A stretch of 29,847 nucleotides of DNA from JBDRGD01 sp043818095. GTDB lineage: Bacteria; Chloroflexota; Dehalococcoidia; Dehalococcoidales; RBG-16-60-22. A program made the position numbers and the translations under genes. The stretch covers positions 1-29,847 of the forward strand of contig JBDRGD010000073.1 in NCBI GenBank assembly GCA_043818095.1, given 5' to 3'. The first letter of the stretch is position 1, and each line of letters opens with the position of its first letter. Below, piece after piece: positions 15,154 to 21,486 of the stretch. A model generated the notes under the pieces. The model did no database searches, was not told where the DNA came from, and saw only the letters and a program-made list of their open reading frames with translations.

Positions 15154-15990
15154 TTAACCTTTCCTTTTTCGGCGCCGCCGGACAATCAGCCGGTCGGAAG
15201 CCTTGGGCTTACGGGTCTTGTAGCCCAGCGCCGGTTTGCCCCAGGGCGTCTTCGGCCCGGGCATCCCGATCGGAGAGCGCCCCTCGCCACCGCCATGGGG
15301 ATGGTCACGCGGGGTCATCGCCGAGCCGCGCACCGTAGGGCGCCAGCCCATGAGGCGTTTCCGCCCCGCCTTTCCCAGGCTGATGTTGGCATGGTCCTGG
15401 TTTCCGACCTGCCCCACCGTAGCCAGACACTCGCTGCGGACCCGCCGCAGCTCGCTGGAAGGCAGCCGTATCATGGTGTAGTCGCCTTCCTTCGCCATGA
15501 GCTGGGCGCCGGCGCCGGCGCTGCGCACCAGCTGCCCGCCCCTGCCCTTCTGTAATTCGATATTATGGATGAAGGTCCCGGAGGGTATCTGTCCCAGCGG
15601 CAGGGCGTTGCCCGGCTTGACTTCCGCGCCGGCACCCGCCATCACGGCATCCCCCACATTCAGTCCCTGGGGAGCCAGGATATAGCGCTTGTCCCCGTCC
15701 GCGTAATGAATCAGCGCGATGTACGCCGAGCGGTTCGGGTCGTACTCAATCGCCGCCACCTTACCGGGAACTCCGGCCTTGTCCCGCTTGAAATCAATCA
15801 CGCGCAGCAGGCGCTTGGCACCGCCGCCGCGATGGCGCACGGTGATTTTCCCCTGGTTGTTCCGCCCCGCCCGCTTCTTCTTGGATACCAGCAGCGACTT
15901 TTCCGGATTACTCTTGGTAATCTCCTCAAAAGTAGCCCCGCTCATCCCGCGCCGTCCGGGTGATGTCGGTCGGTATAATTTTAACGCCAC
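15154..15990 (-). CDS. rplB: 50S ribosomal protein L2
   Basis: L2 is essential for subunit association and lies close to the peptidyl-transferase centre. The protein has 278 residues. The RNA-binding OB and SH3 domains show KKRAGRNNQGKITVRHRGGG, IEYDPNRSAYIALIHYADG and VGNQDHANISLGKAGRKR. The C-terminal PRDHPHGGGEGRSPIG includes the strictly conserved histidine of the HGGGEGR motif. The start is GTG at 15990 after GGGAGA; a nearby ATG is out of frame. Confidence 0.98.
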   Translation of the reverse strand: MALKLYRPTSPGRRGMSGATFEEITKSNPEKSLLVSKKKRAGRNNQGKITVRHRGGGAKRLLRVIDFKRDKAGVPGKVAAIEYDPNRSAYIALIHYADGDKRYILAPQGLNVGDAVMAGAGAEVKPGNALPLGQIPSGTFIHNIELQKGRGGQLVRSAGAGAQLMAKEGDYTMIRLPSSELRRVRSECLATVGQVGNQDHANISLGKAGRKRLMGWRPTVRGSAMTPRDHPHGGGEGRSPIGMPGPKTPWGKPALGYKTRKPKASDRLIVRRRRKRKG

Positions 15991-16006
15991 GCCATCTCTC
16001 CCTTAG

Positions 16007-16291
16007 TTAGACACCTTCAAAGAATTCTATCTTGTTCCCCGGCTGCAGGGTCACGACCGCCTTTTTCCAGGGCGCGGTCTGCACCCGCCGCCGGCCTACC
16101 ATCCGGGTCTTCCCCGGGGTATGAATGATGTTCACTGCGGTAACCTTTACGCGGAAAGCCTTCTCCACCGCCTGCTTGATCATCGGCTTGGTGGCTCCCT
16201 CCGCTACCTCGAAAGCATATTTGTCCTGCTCCTGGAGCAGCGTGTTCTTCTCCGTAATCAGGGGGCGGCGCAGCACCTCATACAGATGCAT
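16007..16291 (-). CDS. rplW: 50S ribosomal protein L23
   Basis: L23 sits at the tunnel exit and docks trigger factor and SRP. The 94-residue protein has RRPLITEKNTLLQEQDKYAF, KPMIKQAVEKAFRVKVTAVN and the loop TPGKTRMVGRR. The ATG follows GAGGGAAAG and overlaps the 3' end of rplD by 14 bases. It lies between rplD and rplB. Confidence 0.97.
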   Translation of the reverse strand: MHLYEVLRRPLITEKNTLLQEQDKYAFEVAEGATKPMIKQAVEKAFRVKVTAVNIIHTPGKTRMVGRRRVQTAPWKKAVVTLQPGNKIEFFEGV

Positions 16292-16928
16292 CTTTCCCTC
16301 CCTGGTTTTCTCCCCAGAGTTCCTCCGCCCGGCGCACCGCGGTCTCCGTGATCAGGACCATCTTGCTGGCAAGCAGGTCCATCACGTTCAGCAGGTTCGC
16401 CGGCATGGTCTTTATCCCCGGGATATTCCGCGCGGACTTGATGACGTTGATTTCCGGCTCCCGCGTCACTACCAGCGCCTTATCCAGCGCACCCAGCGTC
16501 ACCAGAGCCTGTGCCATCCGCTTGGTCTCCGGCTCCGCGAAAGCCAGCTCATCAAGCACTTTCAGGGTGCCCTCGCCCACCTTGCTGGAGAGCACGCAGC
16601 GCAGCGCCAGTTGCCGCATCTTCTTCGGCAGTGCCTGGTTATAGCTGCGGGGGTGCGGACCGAAGGTGACCCCGCCACCCCGGCGCAAAGGTGACTTGCG
16701 GCTGCCCGCGCGGGCGGAGCCGGTCCCTTTCTGCCGGAAGAGCTTGGCCGTCGAGCCCACCACCTCGGCACGCGTCTTGGTATCCGCGCTGCCCTGGCGG
16801 CGGTTCGCCTGCTGCCGCAGCAGCGCCTGGTGCACCACGCCCTCATTGAAAGGGGTGTTGAACAGGCGTTCGCTCACTTCGATATTCCTCACCACTTCCC
16901 CGGTGAGACTGTAAACTGGTACCTGCAC
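16278..16928 (-). CDS. rplD: 50S ribosomal protein L4
   Basis: L4 extends into the exit tunnel opposite L22; in E. coli it also represses the S10 operon. The protein has 216 residues. The tunnel loop TRAEVVGSTAKLFRQKGTGSAR is followed by KSPLRRGGGVTFGPHPRSY and KKMRQLALRCVLSSK. The start is GTG at 16928, immediately after the rplC stop, with AGGGAG as ribosome-binding site. Nothing in the nearby sequence shows the E. coli type of L4 control. Confidence 0.97.
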   Translation of the reverse strand: MQVPVYSLTGEVVRNIEVSERLFNTPFNEGVVHQALLRQQANRRQGSADTKTRAEVVGSTAKLFRQKGTGSARAGSRKSPLRRGGGVTFGPHPRSYNQALPKKMRQLALRCVLSSKVGEGTLKVLDELAFAEPETKRMAQALVTLGALDKALVVTREPEINVIKSARNIPGIKTMPANLLNVMDLLASKMVLITETAVRRAEELWGENQGGKDASV

Positions 16929-17552
16929 TTACTTGCTCCCTGCCGATTTCCGAATCATTAACAACTGGGACGGGCTTCCCGGCACCGCCCCCTTGACCAG
17001 CAACAGATTGCGGGCGGGGTCCGCCTGATAGACTTCCAGCTTGCGCTGGGTGACCCGGCGCTGCCCCATGTGCCCCGCCATGCGCATCCCCTTCACGACC
17101 CTGCCGGGCGTCGTTCCCGAGCCGATGGAGCCCGGGGCCCGCCAGCGGTCGGACTGGCCGTGGGTCTTGGGCCCGCCGCTGAAGCCGTGGCGCTTGACCA
17201 CGCCGGCAAAGCCCTTGCCCTTGGAAATCCCGATGATATCCACCTTGTCCCCTGCCTGGAAGAGGCTGACGTCAACCTTCTGCCCCACCTCCAGCGCGGC
17301 GGTGTCGTCCACCCGGAACTCCCGCAGGTACTTGAACTTCCCCAGTCCCTTCAGGTGTCCTTCCTCGGCGGAATTCAGCTTCTTCACCGAGTTGAAGCCC
17401 AGCTGCGCGGAGTTATAGCCTTCCCTGGCCGTGGTCTTTATCTGCACCACGGTGCAGGGCCCGGCCTCAATCACCGTGACCGGCACCACCGTGCCGTCCT
17501 CACGGTACGCCTGGGTCATCCCCAGTTTCTTGCCCAGAATCCCTAAAGCCAT
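16929..17552 (-). CDS. rplC: 50S ribosomal protein L3
   Basis: L3 is one of the first large-subunit assembly proteins, and a loop of it reaches the peptidyl-transferase centre. The protein has 207 residues. MALGILGKKLGMTQAYREDG is a classical start. The central loop GFAGVVKRHGFSGGPKTHGQ, SDRWRAPGSIGSGTTPGRV and KGMRMAGHMGQRRVTQRKLE cover the conserved core. It follows rpsJ in the usual S10-operon order. Confidence 0.98.
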   Translation of the reverse strand: MALGILGKKLGMTQAYREDGTVVPVTVIEAGPCTVVQIKTTAREGYNSAQLGFNSVKKLNSAEEGHLKGLGKFKYLREFRVDDTAALEVGQKVDVSLFQAGDKVDIIGISKGKGFAGVVKRHGFSGGPKTHGQSDRWRAPGSIGSGTTPGRVVKGMRMAGHMGQRRVTQRKLEVYQADPARNLLLVKGAVPGSPSQLLMIRKSAGSK

Positions 17553-17568
17553 CGTAATGCCGTTTTCC

Positions 17569-17877
17569 TTACAATTTAATATCTATCTCTACCCCGGCGG
17601 GGAGATTCAGCTTCGTCAGGGAATCGATGGTCTTCGACGTCGATTCCACGATATCAATCAATCGTTTGTGGGTGCGGATTTCAAACTGCTCCTGGGAGTT
17701 CTTGTCGATAAAGGGGGAGCGGATGACGCTGTATTTCTCGATGTGCGTCGGCAGCGGCACCGGTCCCACGACGATGGCGCCGGTGCGTTCCACCGCCTCG
17801 ACAATCTGCATCGCAGACTGGTCCACAATCTTGTGGTCGTAACCCTTGAGCCGGATCCTGATTTTCTGCTTAGCCAT
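17569..17877 (-). CDS. rpsJ: 30S ribosomal protein S10
   Basis: S10 is in the small-subunit head and doubles as NusE in transcription antitermination. The protein has 102 residues. KIRIRLKGYDHKIVDQSAMQ, VGPVPLPTHIEKYSVIRSPF and EQFEIRTHKRLIDI are diagnostic. It overlaps the fusA stop by eight bases, so tuf, which often lies between these genes, is absent here and the str and S10 operons are fused. Confidence 0.98.
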   Translation of the reverse strand: MAKQKIRIRLKGYDHKIVDQSAMQIVEAVERTGAIVVGPVPLPTHIEKYSVIRSPFIDKNSQEQFEIRTHKRLIDIVESTSKTIDSLTKLNLPAGVEIDIKL

Positions 17878-19960
17878 ATTTCTTGCCCACAGCCTTTTCC
17901 ACGATTTGCTCCGTCACCTGCGGTGGCGCCTGCTGATAGCGGGAGAATTCCATGGAGTAGGTGGCTCTGCCCTGGGTGATGGAGCGCAGCCTGGTGGCAT
18001 AGCCAAAGGTCTCCGCCAGAGGCACGTAACCGTGAATCACGTAGAGGTCAGCCTGGGTCTCCACGCGCTCAATGTGCCCGCGACTGGAATTCAAATCGCC
18101 GATGATGTCCCCCATGAACTGCTCGGGGGTGACCACTTCCAGTTTCATGATGGGCTCCAGCAGTATCGGCCCGGCTTTCCGGGCTCCGCTCTTGAACCCG
18201 AGAGAGCCCGCCATGCGGAAGGCAAGCTCGGAGGAGTCGACATCATGGTAGCTGCCGTCGTACAGGGTGGCTTTGATGTCCACCATGGGATAGCCCGCCA
18301 CCACGCCGCCGTCCATCGCCTCCTTGACACCGGCTCCCACCGGCGCGATGTACTGCCGCGGGATGGTGCCGCCCTTGATGCCGTCCACGAACTGGAAGCC
18401 GCTGCCCCTCTCCAGGGGCTCAAGCTCCAGCCAGACATGACCGTACTGGCCATGCCCGCCCGACTGCCGGACGAACCGCCCCTCCGCCTGGACGGAACGG
18501 GTAATCGTCTCCTTGTAAGCGACACTCGGCTTGCCTATCTTGGCGCTGACGCGGAACTCACTGATGAGGCGGCTGACGATAACATCGAGGTGGAGCTCGC
18601 CCATCCCGGAAATAATCGTCTGGCCGGTCTCTTCATTATAGGTCACCCTGAAGGTGGGGTCTTCTTCCGTCAGTTTCTGGAGGGCTTCACCCAGTTTGTC
18701 CTGGTCGGCGCGTGTCTTCGGCTCAATGGCAACGGAGATGACCGGCTCCGGGAAGCGGATGGATTCCAGGAGTATCGGCTTGGCGAAGTCGCAGAGCGTA
18801 TCCCCGGTGAAGGTCTCCTTGAGTCCCAGCGTCGCGACGATCGCGCCGGTGTCCGCCTCGGTGACCTCTTCACGGTGGTTGGCGTGCATCAGCAGGAGCC
18901 GCCCGATACGCTCCCGCTTGCCCCGGGTGGAATTATAGACCTGGGCGCTCACCTTTACCTTCCCGGAATAAACGCGGAAATAGACCAGCCGCCCCACGAA
19001 GGGGTCGGAAACGACCTTGAAAGCCAGCGCGCTGAAAGGGGCATCGTCCCGGGCGGGGCGGGTAATCTCGTCGCCCTTGGCCACGCCCACCGCCATCACG
19101 GGCGGCGTATCCGAAGGCGCGGGGAGATAGTCCACCACGGCGTCCAGCAGACGGCGGATGCCCTTGTTCTTGAGGGCGCTCCCGCAGAGAACGGGGACAC
19201 CCTTGTTCGCCAGCGTCACCCGGCGCAGCGCCTGCTTCAGCTCCGCGTTGCTGATGTCCTTACCTTCCAGGTAAGCCTCCATGATGACATCATCATCCTC
19301 CGCCAGCTTTTCCAGCAGCGTCTGCCGGGCCCCGGTGGCGCTGGAGAGTTCCGACGCGGGGATGGCGGTCTCTTCCGGCGTGCTGTCAACGTCGCCGCTG
19401 AAGCGCCACGCTTTCATCTCCACCAGGTCGATTATCCCGTTGAAGTGTTCCTCCTTGCCCAGGGGGAGCTGTACTACCAGCGGCTTGGCTTTCAGCCGGC
19501 TGACAATCATGGCGACGGTGCGCTCGAAATTGGCGCCCACGCGGTCCATCTTGTTGATAAAGCAGATACGGGGCACCCGGTAGCGGTTCGCCTGTCTCCA
19601 GACGGTCTCCGACTGCGCCTCAACGCCGGCGACGGCGTCAAAAACGACGACCCCGCCGTCCAGCACCCGCAGGCTGCGCTCCACCTCGGCGGTGAAGTCC
19701 ACGTGCCCGGGGGTATCGATAATATTGACGCGGTGTTCGCGCCAGTAACAGGTCGTCGCTGCCGCGGTAATGGTGATACCACGCTCCCGTTCCTGCTCCA
19801 TCCAGTCCATGACCGCGGTCCCGTCGTGCACCTCACCGACCTTATAAGTCTTGCCGGTGAAATAAAGGATACGCTCGGTGACCGTCGTCTTCCCGGCATC
19901 GATATGGGCAATGATGCCGATGTTACGGATATGCTCTAAGAGGAAGCTTCTCTCCGTCAC
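17870..19960 (-). CDS. fusA: Translation elongation factor G
   Basis: EF-G is the GTPase that drives translocation and, with RRF, ribosome recycling. The 696-residue protein is full length. The GTPase motifs are AHIDAGKTT (18-26), GITIT (61-65), DTPGH (82-86) and NKMD (136-139). Domains II to V follow, including the domain IV loop region SGGHGQYGHVWLELEPL and the domain V region MKLEVVTPEQFMGDIIGDLN. The start is GTG at 19960 with GAGGAG four bases ahead. It lies downstream of rpsG after a 56-base AT-rich spacer and overlaps rpsJ. Confidence 0.98.
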   Translation of the reverse strand: MTERSFLLEHIRNIGIIAHIDAGKTTVTERILYFTGKTYKVGEVHDGTAVMDWMEQERERGITITAAATTCYWREHRVNIIDTPGHVDFTAEVERSLRVLDGGVVVFDAVAGVEAQSETVWRQANRYRVPRICFINKMDRVGANFERTVAMIVSRLKAKPLVVQLPLGKEEHFNGIIDLVEMKAWRFSGDVDSTPEETAIPASELSSATGARQTLLEKLAEDDDVIMEAYLEGKDISNAELKQALRRVTLANKGVPVLCGSALKNKGIRRLLDAVVDYLPAPSDTPPVMAVGVAKGDEITRPARDDAPFSALAFKVVSDPFVGRLVYFRVYSGKVKVSAQVYNSTRGKRERIGRLLLMHANHREEVTEADTGAIVATLGLKETFTGDTLCDFAKPILLESIRFPEPVISVAIEPKTRADQDKLGEALQKLTEEDPTFRVTYNEETGQTIISGMGELHLDVIVSRLISEFRVSAKIGKPSVAYKETITRSVQAEGRFVRQSGGHGQYGHVWLELEPLERGSGFQFVDGIKGGTIPRQYIAPVGAGVKEAMDGGVVAGYPMVDIKATLYDGSYHDVDSSELAFRMAGSLGFKSGARKAGPILLEPIMKLEVVTPEQFMGDIIGDLNSSRGHIERVETQADLYVIHGYVPLAETFGYATRLRSITQGRATYSMEFSRYQQAPPQVTEQIVEKAVGKKYG

Positions 19961-20016
19961 CTTCTCCTCGACCGCAGCTGTTTTCTTATTAATTACCGTG
20001 CTAATCTTAGTCTCTC

Positions 20017-20487
20017 CTACCAGCGGTAGTGCGCAAAGGCGCGGTTGGCCTCCGCCATCTTATGCGTATCTTCCCGTTTCTTAATCGTGACGCCCTGGCC
20101 CTGGAAGGCATCTCCCAGCTCCACCGCCAGCCTCTCCGCCATGGACTTTCCCTTCCTCGCCCGCGAGGAAGCAATCAGCCAGCGTATCGCCAGCGCCAGC
20201 CCGCGGTTGGGCTCGACCTCCACGGGAACCTGGTAGGTAGCGCCGCCAACACGGCGGGGTTTTACTTCCAGCAGCGGGGTGGCGTTTCTGACCGCCTGCT
20301 CCAGAGCCGTCACGGCATCCTTACCGGACTGCTGCTCCAGTATCTGAAGGGCATCGTAAACGATACTCTCCGCCGTCCGCTTCTTACCGCAGGACATTAT
20401 CTTATTCACAATCTTGGAGACCAGGGTGCTATGGTACCTGGGGTCCGGCATGGCTTCTCTTTTTTCGGGTCTATTTCGTCTCGGCAT
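20017..20487 (-). CDS. rpsG: 30S ribosomal protein S7
   Basis: S7 nucleates assembly of the 16S 3' domain and lies near the E site; in E. coli it represses the str operon. The 156-residue protein starts MPRRNRPEKREAMPDPRYHS and has KIVNKIMSCGKKRTAESIVY, PRRVGGATYQVPVEV and the C-terminal HKMAEANRAFAHYRW. It lies between rpsL and fusA. Confidence 0.98.
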   Translation of the reverse strand: MPRRNRPEKREAMPDPRYHSTLVSKIVNKIMSCGKKRTAESIVYDALQILEQQSGKDAVTALEQAVRNATPLLEVKPRRVGGATYQVPVEVEPNRGLALAIRWLIASSRARKGKSMAERLAVELGDAFQGQGVTIKKREDTHKMAEANRAFAHYRW

Positions 20488-20503
20488 TTCCAGCTCCGTC
20501 CGG

Positions 20504-20935
20504 TTAGCTTATCTCAGCCTTGTCCTTGGCACGTTTGCTTCCGTACTTGCTCCGCCCGCGGCGGCGGTTCGCCACGCCGGTGGTATCCAGCGCCCCCCGG
20601 ACGATGTGGTAACGCACGCCGGGCAGGTCCGGGACGCGCCCGCCGCGAATCAGCACCACGGAGTGCTCCTGGAGTTCATGGCCTTCCCCGGGGATATAGG
20701 CGGTCACTTCCATGTGGTTGGTCAGCCGCACCCGGGCAATCTTGCGCAGCGCGGAGTTGGGCTTTTTCGGCGTGGTCGTCTTTACCTGGACACAGACACC
20801 CCGCTTCTGGGGGGAACCCTTGCCCTGCGTCATCTTATTCTGCAGCGCGTTGTAAACAAAACGCAGCGCCGGCGTCCTCGTTTTCTTTCCCATCTGTTGG
20901 CGCCCCTTGCGGACCAGCTGATTAATTGTCGGCAT
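20504..20935 (-). CDS. rpsL: 30S ribosomal protein S12
   Basis: S12 monitors codon-anticodon pairing and is the classical streptomycin-resistance target. The 143-residue protein starts MPTINQLVRKGRQQ and contains SPQKRGVC, TTPKKPNSALRK and GEGHELQEHSVVLIRGG. Compared with E. coli it has a 14-residue insertion between PAL and SPQKRG (about residues 25-40). Lys57 matches E. coli Lys43 (Met counted as 1). Pro102 stands where E. coli has Lys88, while Asp103, the methylthiolation site, is kept. It is the first gene of the cluster; a purine-rich AGGGGG lies rather far (about 15 bases) upstream. Confidence 0.97.
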   Translation of the reverse strand: MPTINQLVRKGRQQMGKKTRTPALRFVYNALQNKMTQGKGSPQKRGVCVQVKTTTPKKPNSALRKIARVRLTNHMEVTAYIPGEGHELQEHSVVLIRGGRVPDLPGVRYHIVRGALDTTGVANRRRGRSKYGSKRAKDKAEIS

Positions 20936-21056
20936 CTTTAATTATTTTTCCCCCTACAAATTAAAGGGATGAGCCTAGGCTCATCCGTCTATGTCCAGCG
21001 GCGAAAAGGGTATCAAATTCCTCTTCAGCCGCTAAAGCTGAGCACTGTGCAACCAA
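20936..21056 (-). promoter_or_regulatory. Structured 5' leader of the ribosomal-protein transcript
   Basis: About 120 nt lie between the inferred transcription start and rpsL. Read on the - strand, it holds a possible TCAGC/GCTGA hairpin, a competing AGCGGC/GCCGCT stem (21028-21033 with 20997-21002) that shares bases with it, then the perfect palindrome at 20967-20986 followed by CTTTAATTT. The arrangement resembles an attenuating or autoregulatory leader, but no known r-protein target was recognised and the T-run after the palindrome is poor. Confidence 0.45.
20967..20986. repeat. Perfect 20-bp palindrome in the rpsL leader
   Basis: The bases GGATGAGCCT are followed directly by their exact reverse complement AGGCTCATCC. 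In RNA this folds into an 8-bp stem with a CUAG loop. It lies about 30 bases before the rpsL start. It could be an RNA hairpin or a DNA operator; the sequence alone does not decide. Confidence 0.85.
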
Positions 21057-21062
21057 GTTTAA

Positions 21063-21092
21063 AGTCTATCATAAGCGGTATTGCGCTGTCAA
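21063..21092 (-). promoter_or_regulatory. Promoter of the ribosomal-protein cluster
   Basis: On the - strand a perfect TTGACA -35 box (21087-21092) is followed after 18 bases by TAGACT (21063-21068, four of six matches to TATAAT). The inferred start of transcription is near 21055. It is the best sigma-70-type promoter upstream of rpsL. Confidence 0.65.
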
Positions 21093-21258
21093 CAAGAATC
21101 ACACGAAATCCAGAGTGAACTTAGGAGAAGCCCGCCGGTACGGAAAATTTTCCCCCTGACCCCCTGCAAATTCCTCCTTTCCCGGTTCTTCTCCCTTAAT
21201 ATATAATGAAGGTAGGGAATAGAATCGACCAAAATGAATGTTGCCGTATTCAAGGCTG
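21093..21258. other. Spacer between the two divergent promoters
   Basis: About 165 bases lie between the -35 boxes. No credible gene is seen. There is a 12-bp palindrome GGAAAATTTTCC (21142-21153) and a TATAAT hexamer on the + strand (21202-21207) without a good -35 partner. The palindrome might be a regulator site; nothing else supports this. Confidence 0.4.
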
Positions 21259-21288
21259 TTGACAATCCGGCAGGGAAAGTGGTATATA
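21259..21288 (+). promoter_or_regulatory. Promoter of the aro operon
   Basis: A perfect TTGACA (21259-21264) is followed after 18 bases by TATATA (21283-21288). Transcription would start near 21295, which leaves about 25 nt before the leader-peptide ATG, a distance typical of attenuator leaders. Confidence 0.7.
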
Positions 21289-21319
21289 TCAATCGGGAAT
21301 TAAGGAGATACATCACAGA

Positions 21320-21400
21320 ATGTCCGGCAAAGCCTATTTCTGGAGCTACTATTTTAGCTACCCCTTTGCGGGGGAGGGCTTGGCCGTGACGTGCGGATGA
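21320..21400 (+). CDS. Aromatic-rich leader peptide of the aro operon
   Basis: This is a 26-codon reading frame (ATG 21320, TGA 21398-21400), found by reading the region between promoter and aroF. Residues 5-16 read AYFWSYYFSYPF: four Tyr, three Phe and one Trp among eleven consecutive codons (6-16). AAGGAG (21302-21307) lies 12 bases before the ATG, slightly far but usable. It sits 25 nt after the inferred transcription start and ends 30 nt before an intrinsic terminator, in front of an operon that makes Phe and Tyr and supplies chorismate for Trp. By analogy with pheL and trpL, the peptide itself need have no function; slow reading of its aromatic codons would report charged tRNA levels. 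Expression has not been shown. Confidence 0.85.
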   Translation: MSGKAYFWSYYFSYPFAGEGLAVTCG

Positions 21401-21456
21401 ACCGATAAAGAAATACCGTAAAGACCAGCGAGCCCTCTGAGCGCAGAGGGCTTTTT
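21325..21456 (+). promoter_or_regulatory. Ribosome-mediated transcription attenuator of the aro operon
   Basis: Three competing stems can be drawn. The sequester stem pairs 21325-21335 with 21376-21386 (ten pairs and one wobble, with one A-G mismatch) and encloses the aromatic codons. The antiterminator pairs 21373-21382 with 21429-21438 (eight pairs, two G-U). The terminator pairs 21431-21439 with 21444-21452. A ribosome stalled at codons 6-12 would cover the 5' arm of the sequester stem, free the antiterminator and let transcription enter aroF. Smooth translation to the stop, or no translation at all, would favour the terminator. This is the classical 1:2, 2:3, 3:4 layout of trp and phe leaders. 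Pairings were worked out by hand, not by energy calculation. Confidence 0.8.
21431..21456 (+). terminator. Intrinsic terminator of the aro attenuator
   Basis: A 9-bp perfect stem AGCCCTCTG/CAGAGGGCT closes an AGCG loop and ends in a run of five T (21452-21456). It lies before aroF on the same strand as aroF, so it must be passed or avoided to express the operon. Confidence 0.9.
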
Positions 21457-21486
21457 CATTATCTAAAACAAATACAGGGGGATGAG

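Noticed and set aside
17846..19939. A 697-codon open frame on the + strand opposite fusA
   Set aside because: It is the mirror of the conserved EF-G gene in GC-rich sequence. It has no family resemblance and no context of its own.
19961..20016. AT-rich spacer before fusA as an internal promoter
   Set aside because: It has TAATTAAT-like bases on the - strand but no convincing -35 element, so I see no firm promoter.
21202..21207. Perfect TATAAT on the + strand as an alternative aro promoter
   Set aside because: There is no acceptable -35 box at 16-19 bases upstream. The TTGACA/TATATA pair at 21259-21288 is better placed for the leader peptide.
21089..21316. 75-codon frame on the - strand in the divergent region
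   Set aside because: It crosses both promoters, has no recognisable product, and the region is better explained as regulatory.
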